Part shown: positions 8,219 through 16,356 of the stretch, piece by piece | Position numbering within the stretch: position 1 is the stretch's first letter | Layout of the letters: each line of letters opens with the position of its first letter | DNA from: Paramagnetospirillum caucaseum | GTDB lineage: Bacteria > Pseudomonadota > Alphaproteobacteria > Rhodospirillales > Magnetospirillaceae | Direction of reading: 5' to 3' | Assembly (NCBI RefSeq): GCF_000342045.1 | Contig: NZ_AONQ01000050.1 | Coordinates: 1 to 32,328 of the forward strand | Length of the DNA: 32,328 nt | Notes under the pieces: model-generated | Told to the model about the DNA's origin: nothing | The model's database searches: none | The model's input: only the letters and a program-made list of their open reading frames with translations | Translations under genes and position numbers: made by a program

Positions 8219-9502
8219 ATGCTGACCGCTCTCATCGTCATTTTCATCGTCGCCTATGCGGCCATCGCCCTCGAACACCCCATCAAGATCAACAAATCGG
8301 CATCCGCCCTGGTGGGAGCCGGATTGTTGTGGACCGTCTATGCGGTATCGGCGGGCGATCCGCCCAGGATCGGCATGGAACTGGGTGAGACGGTGGCGGC
8401 CACCGCGCAGATCGTCTTCTTCCTGATGGGCGCCATGACCATCGTCGAGGTGGTGGACGCCCATAACGGCTTCGACGTGGTCACCCGGCGGATCAGGACG
8501 TCGCGGCTGCCGACCCTGCTGTGGCTGGTGGGCATCGTCACCTTCTTCCTCAGCGCCATCCTCGACAACCTGACGACCACCATCGTCATGGTGTCGCTGA
8601 TCCGAAAGCTGCTGGCCAAGCACGAGGACCGGCTGTTCTTCGCCGGCATCATCGTCATCGCCGCCAATTCGGGCGGAGCCTGGTCGCCCATCGGCGACGT
8701 GACCACCACCATGCTGTGGATCGGCGGGCAGATCACCACCCTGGCCATCATCACCGGCGTGTTCCTGCCCTCGGTGGCCAGCATGGTGGTTCCGCTGGGT
8801 ATCACCGCCTATGCCTTGCGCGGGCGCGACGTGGTGGCGCGCGAGGTGGCGGAGGGCGATTCCGGCGCCCGGACCACTGAATCCGAGCGCAACCTGATGT
8901 TCTTTCTCGGCCTGAGCATCCTGGTGGCGGTGCCGGTGTTCAAGACCGTCACCCATCTGCCGCCGTTCCTCGGCATCCTGTTCGGCCTGGGCATCCTCTG
9001 GCTGGTCGGCGACCTGCTTCACCGCAACAAGGACGACGTCTTCCGCCGGCACCTGACCCTGACCCACGCCCTGAGCCGGATCGACATGAGTTCCATCGTG
9101 TTCTTCGTCGGCATCCTTCTCGCGGTGGCCACCCTGGAACACACCCACATCCTGACCGCCCTGGCCCAGTGGCTGGACAAGGTGGTGGGGCGGCTGGACG
9201 TGATCGTGCTGATCATCGGCGTGGCGAGCGCCATCGTCGACAACGTGCCCCTGGTGGCGGCGTCCATGGGTATGTACAGCCTGCAGCAATACCCGCCGGA
9301 CCACTTCCTCTGGGAGTTCCTCGCCTATTGCGCCGGCACCGGCGGCTCGATCCTGATCATCGGATCGGCGGCGGGCGTCGCCGCCATGGGGCTGGAGAAG
9401 ATCCACTTCTTCTGGTACGTGCGCAAGATCAGCTGGCTGGCCCTGATCGGCTATCTGGCGGGGGCCGGAATCTACCTTGTCCAGCACCGGCTGCTGTCCT
9501 GA
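8219..9502 (+). CDS. nhaD: NhaD-type Na+/H+ antiporter
   Basis: NhaD exchanges Na+ or Li+ for H+ across the inner membrane, for pH and salt homeostasis. The 427-residue protein is almost entirely hydrophobic with about 11-12 membrane segments. It carries two family signatures: SAILDNLTTTIVMVSLIRK (about residues 116-134) and SAIVDNVPLVAASMGMY (about 338-354). Both have the acidic residue plus Asn expected at a cation site. The region AANSGGAWSPIGDVTTTMLW also matches the family. The ATG at 8219 follows AGGAAG (8204-8209 region) at a normal distance. It is a single gene, convergent with the signalling cluster nine bases downstream, and is probably controlled by the structured leader. An ArsB-like carrier is a less likely alternative. 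Confidence 0.92.
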   Translation: MLTALIVIFIVAYAAIALEHPIKINKSASALVGAGLLWTVYAVSAGDPPRIGMELGETVAATAQIVFFLMGAMTIVEVVDAHNGFDVVTRRIRTSRLPTLLWLVGIVTFFLSAILDNLTTTIVMVSLIRKLLAKHEDRLFFAGIIVIAANSGGAWSPIGDVTTTMLWIGGQITTLAIITGVFLPSVASMVVPLGITAYALRGRDVVAREVAEGDSGARTTESERNLMFFLGLSILVAVPVFKTVTHLPPFLGILFGLGILWLVGDLLHRNKDDVFRRHLTLTHALSRIDMSSIVFFVGILLAVATLEHTHILTALAQWLDKVVGRLDVIVLIIGVASAIVDNVPLVAASMGMYSLQQYPPDHFLWEFLAYCAGTGGSILIIGSAAGVAAMGLEKIHFFWYVRKISWLALIGYLAGAGIYLVQHRLLS

Positions 9503-9511
9503 CGCCGCCGC

Positions 9512-10696
9512 CTACGGCAGGGTGGTGTCCAGAATCAGTTCGCCGTCCATGAAGTCGATGTCGAGTTTCAGGCACAGTTCGGCCTGGAATTTCGAGGATA
9601 TGCCGTGGATATGGCATTTCATGTTGGCGGCCTTCGCCCGGCCGGCGAACTTGCCGATCTTCTGGATGGCGGCGGTGTCGTCCAGCGCCCTGATATCGGT
9701 TCCGATGGACACCGCGCCGGTGCCGGAGAAGGCGGCCACCGTCGAGAAATCGATGCCGAGGGTGATGGCGATGGACTTCCCGTAGGGGCGCAGCCATTGC
9801 ATGAATTCTGCGATGCGGTTCGACGGGGTGCCCTCGTCGATGCCGTGGATGTCGAAGACGATCCGCTCCTTGCGGTTGGCCAGCATGCCGTGACAGATCT
9901 TGAGGTACATCTCGCGGTATTTCTTCGAGGACAGCGTGATGCGGTGGACGGGAAGCTGGACGATCATGTGGCGGTCGGCGGCTTCCTTCAGCCGCTTGGC
10001 GGCATATTCGACGGTCAGGGCATCCAGTTCGGCGAACAGCAGGGGATCGGCCTCGGCCGGCAGGACGTCGTAGCCGAAATGGGCGGCATCGTCCTCGTCC
10101 ACCCGCGACGCCAGGCAGGCCCAGGCCGAGGTGGACATGGTGCCGAGCGCCAGGACCGGGGACAGCGCGGTCTTGACGTCGCCGATCTTGAACTCGACCA
10201 CGTTGGAATCCGCTTCCTCCATGATCCGTTCGATGTTGTTCAGGTGATCCTTGGGATCGATGGCCGCCAGGGTGCTGATCCTGCGTTCGCCGCCGTGATG
10301 GGCGTCGGTGTCGGCATTGAGGTGGATGATGGCGACCAGTTGCTTGGCGATGCCCTTGCCGGTGAGCCGCGATGAGATTTCCGAGCTGATGTCTTCCATC
10401 AGCTTGTCGAAGTCGCTGGCCGCCCGGCCGCTGGACATGATGATGTACGAGAACTCGTCGGCGGCGGAATAGACGTCGCCTTCCGACAGGAAGCTTTTCA
10501 GGGTGGTGGCCACCAGCCCGTGCACCTTGCCCGAAACCCGCGGCCAGTCGTGGCCGAAATGCTTGCGGGCGGGATCGAGCGCCAGGAAGCTCAGGCGGCG
10601 GCCCTCGTGGGCCTTGGTGGCGCCGAGCAGTTCGTGCAGCCGCCAGGCCAGGCCGCAGGCCGCCGGTTTGGTGTCGTCGTTGTTTGCCGCGTTCAT
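9512..10696 (-). CDS. Degenerate GGDEF-EAL-like protein (probably non-catalytic)
   Basis: A 394-residue soluble protein. In its first half, SEGDVYSAADEFSYIIMSS (71-89) lines up with the GGDEF active-site strand, but the motif reads AADEF at 78-82. In its second half, PVLALGTMSTSAWACLASR (180-198), IVFDIHGI (279-286) and CHIHGISSKFQAELCLKLDID (start 361) follow the order of EAL-domain strands. The catalytic glutamates are not in place: IHGI stands where active enzymes have AEGVE. I infer a catalytically dead GGDEF-EAL pair acting as a c-di-GMP receptor or protein-binding module. The resemblance is by eye. The ATG at 10694-10696 lies five bases after the upstream regulator, making it the last gene of the operon. 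It ends nine bases from convergent nhaD. Confidence 0.75.
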   Translation of the reverse strand: MNAANNDDTKPAACGLAWRLHELLGATKAHEGRRLSFLALDPARKHFGHDWPRVSGKVHGLVATTLKSFLSEGDVYSAADEFSYIIMSSGRAASDFDKLMEDISSEISSRLTGKGIAKQLVAIIHLNADTDAHHGGERRISTLAAIDPKDHLNNIERIMEEADSNVVEFKIGDVKTALSPVLALGTMSTSAWACLASRVDEDDAAHFGYDVLPAEADPLLFAELDALTVEYAAKRLKEAADRHMIVQLPVHRITLSSKKYREMYLKICHGMLANRKERIVFDIHGIDEGTPSNRIAEFMQWLRPYGKSIAITLGIDFSTVAAFSGTGAVSIGTDIRALDDTAAIQKIGKFAGRAKAANMKCHIHGISSKFQAELCLKLDIDFMDGELILDTTLP

Positions 10697-10701
10697 GGCT
10701 G

Positions 10702-11856
10702 TCAAATCCTGACCTTGACGGGTTCGGCGAAGGTGAAGATCCGCCGCAGATTCTGCAGGCGCTCGATCTGCGCCCCGGTCAGCTGGGTGTTGGCGGAAAG
10801 GATCAGGTGGCCGTTGGCCAGCTTGATGTCCGACAGCACCACCTGTCCGGTCCTGAGCGAGGCCAGCGGCACGTCCATGGAGGTGGACGGCATCATGTCG
10901 ACCACCCGCTCCAGGCAGGTCCTGACCTTGGGCAGCAGGACGGGATCGTATTGCGAGCGGCGCCGCTCGAGGGTGGCGAAGGCCGCCTTGGTCAGCGGCC
11001 CGCCCTCGGTGGCCTCGGCCAGATCCTTGAGGATCTTGAGCAGGCGGGCGTCCAGGGGGATGTCGTTGCCCACCGGCCCGTCGGCCGGGAAGCCGCTGCC
11101 GTCGAAGCCGCGATCCTGCAGGTAGACGATTTCCGAGACCTTGGCCAGGCGGGGAATGTGGGCGATCAGATTGCGCGCCGCTTCCGGGTTGCGTTCGAAC
11201 AGCGACTTTTCCAGGTCGGTCAGGATCTCGCCCGACCGCTTCTTGGCGATCAGTTCCGGCGGAATGGCCACCTGGCCGACCGGCACCAGGGTGGCGGCGA
11301 TTTCCAGCTGCCAGCGCTGGGGCATCTTGAATTCGCTGGTCAGCAGTCGCACCCATTCCCTGAGCCGGGTGGCCAGCCCCGCCACGATGGCGTCGTTCAT
11401 GGAGGCGATGTCCACCAGCACCTTGATGGCGCCGGTCAGGGTCTTTTCCAGCAATTCCTTCTCCGCCGTGACCAGGCGGTACTGCTCGCAGGCCGCCTCC
11501 AGTCCCTCGCGCAGCTGGTCCACCGGATAGGGCTTGGTGAAGAAGCGGAAGATGTTGCCGTGGTTGATGGCCTCGATGGCGGTCTGCTGGTCGGCGTTGC
11601 CGGTCAGCATGATCCGCACGGTATCGGGGGCCAGTTCCCGAATCCGCTTCAGCGTCTCGATGCCGTCCATCCCCGGCATGCGCATGTCGCACAGGGCGAC
11701 GGCGAAGGGAGTTTGCGCCGTCATGGCCGCCTGGACCTCGCTCAAGGCCTCGGCGCCGCCCTGGGCCGTGGTGATGTCGAAGGTATCGCTGAGTTGACGG
11801 CGCAATCCCGACAGCAGGTGGTGATCGTCGTCGATCACCAGGATTCGTTCCGGCAT
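10702..11856 (-). CDS. Response regulator: REC plus degenerate HD-GYP domain
   Basis: Residues 1-125 form a receiver domain with phosphorylatable D57 in ALCDMRMPGMDG, the acidic pair at 10-11 and K108 in FFTKPY. Residues about 140-300 follow the HD-GYP fold, but the metal-binding motif normally read HDIGK is VPVGQ (191-195) within ATLVPVGQVAIPPELI, and DGSGYP is DGSGFP (252-257). Without the HD pair it should not hydrolyse c-di-GMP; it may bind it or act as a scaffold. A C-terminal part (about 310-384) resembles a small extra domain often seen in this regulator type. The start is ATG 11854-11856 with GGGGAGAA eight bases away, overlapping the upstream TGA as TGATG; a GTG one codon earlier is possible. 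Confidence 0.85.
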   Translation of the reverse strand: MPERILVIDDDHHLLSGLRRQLSDTFDITTAQGGAEALSEVQAAMTAQTPFAVALCDMRMPGMDGIETLKRIRELAPDTVRIMLTGNADQQTAIEAINHGNIFRFFTKPYPVDQLREGLEAACEQYRLVTAEKELLEKTLTGAIKVLVDIASMNDAIVAGLATRLREWVRLLTSEFKMPQRWQLEIAATLVPVGQVAIPPELIAKKRSGEILTDLEKSLFERNPEAARNLIAHIPRLAKVSEIVYLQDRGFDGSGFPADGPVGNDIPLDARLLKILKDLAEATEGGPLTKAAFATLERRRSQYDPVLLPKVRTCLERVVDMMPSTSMDVPLASLRTGQVVLSDIKLANGHLILSANTQLTGAQIERLQNLRRIFTFAEPVKVRI

Positions 11857-13076
11857 CACGTCTTCTCCCCGGACAGCTTTTGCGCCAGCTCGCGCCAGCT
11901 GGAAATCAGGCCATCCCGGCGGGCTTCGATAAGATAGGCCATGTCCAGGCGGTTTTGGACCTGAATTTCCGGGGAAAAGACCGACGCCAGGGGCAGGCTG
12001 AGGCTGGTGGCGGCATGAAGGGCCGTCAGCATGGTGTTGTCATGGTCAAGGCCGGTGGACGGGGTGGCGGCGAAGGCCACCGCTTCCACCAGGGGGGGGC
12101 TGAACCCCCACAATCCGAGCAGATAGGCGCCGATCAGCGCATGATTGGCCCCGAACACCTGTTGTTCGGCGGCATGCAGCGACATGTCCGTTCCGATCAT
12201 CGCCAGTATTTCCGTGTAGGTGTCCGGGTAGGCGTCGAGCAGGACGAGAATGCCGATCCGCGACAGCATGGCGGCGCAATGGGTCGCCTTGGCGGTGGCC
12301 TGGTCGGCTCCCATGGAGGCGGCGATGGCTTCGGCCAGATTGGCGGTGGCTAGGCAATAGCCGGTCAGGTTCTCCAGCAGGGGGGCGACGGCGGGGTTGC
12401 CGGAGAACTGGCGGAAGATGCCGATCTGCAGCACCAGGGCCTGGATCGTCTCCAGGCCGATGGTGCGGACCGCCTGCAAAGTGGTGGTGACGGGGCTGGC
12501 CACGGAGAAGTAGGCGGAGTTGGTCAGCCGTAGCAGTTCCGCCGTCATCGCCACATCCTTGTCGATGAGGGCGGCGAGGGATTTGGCCGAGCATTGCGGC
12601 GAGCGCAACTCCTCGCCGACCTTGAGGACCACGTCCGGCAGGCTCGGCAGGTTGTTCAGCCCGGCCAGGACGGCCCGCAGCGACGGGGTGGACAGCAGGC
12701 GTTTCAGCGCGATGGGGCGCGAGATGGCCTTGTGCAGGGTTTCGGCGTCGCACGGCTTGGCCAGGTAGATATGGGCCGGCCCGACCGTACGCAGGATGGA
12801 TTCGACGTCGGCATAGCCGGACAGGATGACGCGGATGGTTTCCGGGTGGCGTTGCCGCACGATTCCCAGGAACTCCGCCCCATCCATGGCGGGCATGCGC
12901 ATGTCGGAGACCACCACGTCGAAGGCCGCCTCCCGTTGCATCAGGGCCAGGGCCTCGGCGCCCGACGCGCAGAAGGTCATGTCCCATTCGTCGCCCATGC
13001 TGGTCATGGAACGGCGCAGGCCCCGCAGGATATGGGCTTCGTCATCGACGAACAGCACGCGCAGCATTTCCGTCAT
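11856..13076 (-). CDS. Response regulator: REC plus HDOD domain
   Basis: A 406-residue two-domain regulator. The receiver (1-125) has D58 in VVSDMRMPAMDG and the conserved lysine in YLAKPCDAE. The HDOD domain (about 135-340) begins at LNNLPSLPDVVLKVGEEL and carries the family's LAALIDKDVAMTAELLRLTNSAYF segment. HDOD is an HD-superfamily fold without catalytic residues, used in signalling as a protein-interaction module. Such REC-HDOD proteins often pair with c-di-GMP proteins. Its ATG overlaps the stop of the upstream kinase as ATGA, and its own stop overlaps the next regulator, so all are co-translated. The upstream kinase lacks a receiver, making it the obvious phosphodonor (inference). Confidence 0.9.
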   Translation of the reverse strand: MTEMLRVLFVDDEAHILRGLRRSMTSMGDEWDMTFCASGAEALALMQREAAFDVVVSDMRMPAMDGAEFLGIVRQRHPETIRVILSGYADVESILRTVGPAHIYLAKPCDAETLHKAISRPIALKRLLSTPSLRAVLAGLNNLPSLPDVVLKVGEELRSPQCSAKSLAALIDKDVAMTAELLRLTNSAYFSVASPVTTTLQAVRTIGLETIQALVLQIGIFRQFSGNPAVAPLLENLTGYCLATANLAEAIAASMGADQATAKATHCAAMLSRIGILVLLDAYPDTYTEILAMIGTDMSLHAAEQQVFGANHALIGAYLLGLWGFSPPLVEAVAFAATPSTGLDHDNTMLTALHAATSLSLPLASVFSPEIQVQNRLDMAYLIEARRDGLISSWRELAQKLSGEKT

Positions 13077-16000
13077 TCCCTGGCTCCCGGTTCGCCGGTC
13101 CCGCTGATCGGAAGGCGGACGATGAAGACGGCGCCACCGCCGTCATTGTCGGCAACGTCCATGCTGCCGCCGTGCTTGGCCACCACCACGTCGCGGCAGA
13201 TGGCCAATCCCTGTCCGGTTCCCTTGCCCACTTCCTTGGTGGTGAAGAACGGGTCGAAAATCCGCTCCCGAATGGCTTCGGGGACGCCGGTGCCGCTGTC
13301 GGCGACGGAGATTTCCACGTGATCATCCCTTTGCGTTGTCGAAACGGTGATGCACCCCGGCAGGGGCTTGCCCGACGCCTCGATGGCGTGGGCGGCGTTG
13401 ACGATCAGGTTGAGGAAGACCTGGTTCAACTCGCCGGCGTGGCACAGCACCGGGGGGAGCGAAAGATCGAAATTCCGCACCATCTCGGCGGCATGCTTCC
13501 AGACGTTCCGGGATACGGTCAGGGTGCTGTCCAGGGCCCGGTTCATGTCGGTCATGGTCTTGGTGCTGGTGCCGGGATGGGAGAACTCCTTCATGGACAG
13601 CACGATGCGGGCGATCTGGGCGACGCCGTCGAGGGATTCGCTGACCGCCGCCGGCACCTCGGCCATCAGGAAGGGAATCTTGGCGTTGGCGAAGGCCGTG
13701 TTGAACTTGTCCACCGGTTCGCTCATGGCCGGATGGGCCATGGCGCTGGCGGCCAGCTCCCGGCCGGCGGCCACGGCGGCCCCCAGCTTGCCCAGGGCGT
13801 TGTCGATGAAGCGGAGATTGTCGCCCACATACTGGATCGGCGTGTTGATCTCGTGGGCGATGCCGGCGGCCAGTTGGCCGACGCTGGCCAGGCGCGAGGC
13901 CTGGACGGCCTCGCGCTGGGCTTTCTTCAGCGTCTCGATGTTGCGGAAGGAAATGATCACGGAGCGTTTGTCTTCGTCCTCGCCCAGCGGGGAGCAGGCA
14001 TAGGCCACCGACAGGGCCTTGTCCGAAGCGGTGATGAAGGCGGCGTCGTCGTCGCGGAAGGTGACGTTCTCCTGGATCACCCGGCGGAACGGCGAGTTCC
14101 TGAAGATGACGTCCCCGGTGGGGGTTCTGACCCGCAGCAGGATGTCGAGGGGATAGCCCTCGATATCGCCGCTGTTCTCGTCGCATTCGAGCAATTGCTT
14201 GGCCGAGGGGTTGGCGAAGGAGATGTAGCCCTCGCGGTCCACCACCAGCACGCCCTCGAACAGGCTGTCGGTGATGCCCTTGAGCCGCTCGCGCGAGCCG
14301 CGCAGGGCGGTTTCGGTATGGGCCCTGATATCGATCTCGCGCTGAAGCTCGCGGGTCCGCTCGGCGACCAGATGGGCCAGTTCCCGCTGCTGCTGTTCCA
14401 GGCTGCGCTCGGATTGCAGGCGCAGGGTGGCGTCGCGGAAGACCAGCACCGCTCCAGAAGGCTCCTCGTTCTCGATGATCGGCGCCACGAAGTAGTCCAC
14501 CGGGATGCCGCGCTGGCCCCCTTCGCGGAAGACCTCGCCGCTGACCTGGCCGGGGGTGCCGCTCAGATAGGCCTCGACCACCGGCGACGCCGAGGCCGGG
14601 CAGGGGCCGCCGCAGTGGAGCGGGTCGGGATGGACCAGGCAATGGAAGCACTGGCCGACCATCTCGGCGGGATGGCGGCCGATGATCTCTCCCGCCATGC
14701 GGTTGGCGAAGGTGACCCGCCCACAGGAATCGAGGCCGACGATGCCCTCGCCCGCCGAATCCAGGATCAGCTCGTAGCGCCGGCGCAGTTGGTCCAGGTC
14801 CTCCTCGCGGCGCTTCAGGCGGGTGATGTCGGTGCGCACCGCCACCACGCCGCCCTCGCGGGTCGGGCATTCCCGACTCTGCACCCAGCGTTCCCCGGAC
14901 AGCTTGACCACGAAGGAATGGCCGTCGGCGTTGCGGAATCGGTCCAGGCGGCCGACCAGCCATTCGTCGAAATCCTGGTCGCCGATATCGAAGAACTTGC
15001 GCTGATGGCCGTTGCGCAGCACGTCCTCGAACAGAATGCCGGTAAACAGGAATTCGTGGGCCCGGTCCAGGGTATCGGCATAGGCCTGGTTGCAGATCAC
15101 CAGCTTCTCGCTGTTGTCGTAGACCGCGATGGCGTCGGTGATGCTGTCGATGGCGTCGCGCAGCTGTTCCCGGGCCTGGATCGCCCGCTCCACCGCGCTG
15201 GCCTCGCGGGTGATGTCGGCGCCGACGCCGCGATAGCCGGTGAAGGCGCCGTCGGGCGAGAACATGGGGATGGCGCTGAGGCGGATGACCTTGCCGTCCT
15301 TGCCGTCGGGTGGGCCGACGGTGAACACCAGGTCGCGGAAGCTGGCATGCGCCGCCAGATCCTCGCGATAGGCGGCGGCCCGCTCGGGCTGGTCGTCCAG
15401 GCCGATCTCGAGCCAGGTGTGTCCCAGGATGGCCGCCGGCTTGACCCCCAGGACGCTGCCGATGCGTTCCGAGACGAAGGTCAGCCGGTGGTCGGCGTCG
15501 CTTTCCCAGAACCAGTCCGAGGCCGAACCGGCCAGATCGCGGAAGCGGCTTTCGCTTTCCCGCAATTCGATTTCCGCCTGCCGGCGCAGGGTGATGTCGC
15601 GGATGACGCCGATGAACTGGCGGTATCCGCCCGAGGTGACCTCGCCGATGGCGATCTCGGCGGGGAAGATTTCCCCGTTCTTGCGCTTGCCCAGCAATTC
15701 GCGCCCGCCCTTGCCCAGGATGCGGGTGTTGCCGTGGCTTTCCGCCTGCGCCAGGAAGGAACCGTGGACCGCGGCCAGATCGGCGGGCATCAGGAAGGCG
15801 ATGTTATGCCCGATGGCTTCGCCGGCAAGGTAGCCGAAGATCTTTTCTGCCTCGCGGTTGAAGGCCTCGATCTGTCCCCGGGCGCCGATGACGATCACCG
15901 CCTCGCCCACATTGTCCATCAGCAGATTGAAGCGCTGCTCGGCCTCCGCCGCCACGCGGCGGCTCATTTCCTCGACCTCGTCCTGCATCACGTCCAGGGC

Positions 16001-16138
16001 GCGGTCCTTCAGCCGGCGCTCCCTTTCGGATTCCTCGTAGGCCAGATCGACCATCTCGATCAGGCGCGCCATGTCCACCGTGCCGTCGGGAGATCCCTCG
16101 GCAGCCTTGCGGAGTTGGCGGGCCAGCAGCTTGTGCAT
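13073..16138 (-). CDS. Multi-PAS sensor histidine kinase (soluble, no receiver)
   Basis: A 1021-residue kinase without membrane segments. A coiled N-terminus (about 1-68) leads into about five PAS domains (about 70-185, 195-315, 325-440, 445-570 and 625-745). A coiled coil follows PAS4. The kinase core has H762 in QLAAGIAHEINTPIQYVGDN, the N box ELNQVFLNLIVNAAHAIEA, and the G boxes DSGTGVP and GKGTGQGLAI. This HEINTP subtype has a long helical insert after the H box. PAS4 has a cysteine cluster C-x2-C-x8-C-x3-C, unusual for a PAS domain. The start ATG at 16138 follows GGAG at five bases. Its last bases overlap the REC-HDOD gene. The C-terminal about 400 residues closely match the next kinase upstream, a likely duplication. 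The signal is unknown; cytosolic PAS sensing suggests redox, gas or small ligand. Confidence 0.92.
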   Translation of the reverse strand: MHKLLARQLRKAAEGSPDGTVDMARLIEMVDLAYEESERERRLKDRALDVMQDEVEEMSRRVAAEAEQRFNLLMDNVGEAVIVIGARGQIEAFNREAEKIFGYLAGEAIGHNIAFLMPADLAAVHGSFLAQAESHGNTRILGKGGRELLGKRKNGEIFPAEIAIGEVTSGGYRQFIGVIRDITLRRQAEIELRESESRFRDLAGSASDWFWESDADHRLTFVSERIGSVLGVKPAAILGHTWLEIGLDDQPERAAAYREDLAAHASFRDLVFTVGPPDGKDGKVIRLSAIPMFSPDGAFTGYRGVGADITREASAVERAIQAREQLRDAIDSITDAIAVYDNSEKLVICNQAYADTLDRAHEFLFTGILFEDVLRNGHQRKFFDIGDQDFDEWLVGRLDRFRNADGHSFVVKLSGERWVQSRECPTREGGVVAVRTDITRLKRREEDLDQLRRRYELILDSAGEGIVGLDSCGRVTFANRMAGEIIGRHPAEMVGQCFHCLVHPDPLHCGGPCPASASPVVEAYLSGTPGQVSGEVFREGGQRGIPVDYFVAPIIENEEPSGAVLVFRDATLRLQSERSLEQQQRELAHLVAERTRELQREIDIRAHTETALRGSRERLKGITDSLFEGVLVVDREGYISFANPSAKQLLECDENSGDIEGYPLDILLRVRTPTGDVIFRNSPFRRVIQENVTFRDDDAAFITASDKALSVAYACSPLGEDEDKRSVIISFRNIETLKKAQREAVQASRLASVGQLAAGIAHEINTPIQYVGDNLRFIDNALGKLGAAVAAGRELAASAMAHPAMSEPVDKFNTAFANAKIPFLMAEVPAAVSESLDGVAQIARIVLSMKEFSHPGTSTKTMTDMNRALDSTLTVSRNVWKHAAEMVRNFDLSLPPVLCHAGELNQVFLNLIVNAAHAIEASGKPLPGCITVSTTQRDDHVEISVADSGTGVPEAIRERIFDPFFTTKEVGKGTGQGLAICRDVVVAKHGGSMDVADNDGGGAVFIVRLPISGTGEPGARE

Positions 16139-16335
16139 TCAAGCTCCAAGAGTATCGCGTTTCCCGGACTGTCGCCGGAATCATACGTCAATAAGGTTGT
16201 GCGTCCATAGCGGCTTCTGCCATTAGGTTATGTACCTATGGGCGGGACATCGTTAGATCGAAGGTCTGGTCGTGCCCAAATATAACGGCAGGATCACAAA
16301 CGGAATTTGGGGACTGTGTATCCGTTCTGTAAACA

Positions 16336-16356
16336 AGCCTCCCGACCATGGAGGCT
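16336..16356 (-). terminator. Possible weak terminator after the symporter-kinase gene
   Basis: AGCCTCC (16336-16342) and GGAGGCT (16350-16356) form a 7-bp stem that overlaps the stop codon; on the minus strand TTGTTT follows. The T run is interrupted, so it may only partly separate the symporter-kinase from the downstream operon. Confidence 0.3.

Noticed and set aside
13172-16210. Long plus-strand open frame of about 1000 codons opposite the multi-PAS kinase
   Set aside because: Same cause: shadow of a high-GC coding strand, with no recognisable domain and a composition typical of antisense frames.
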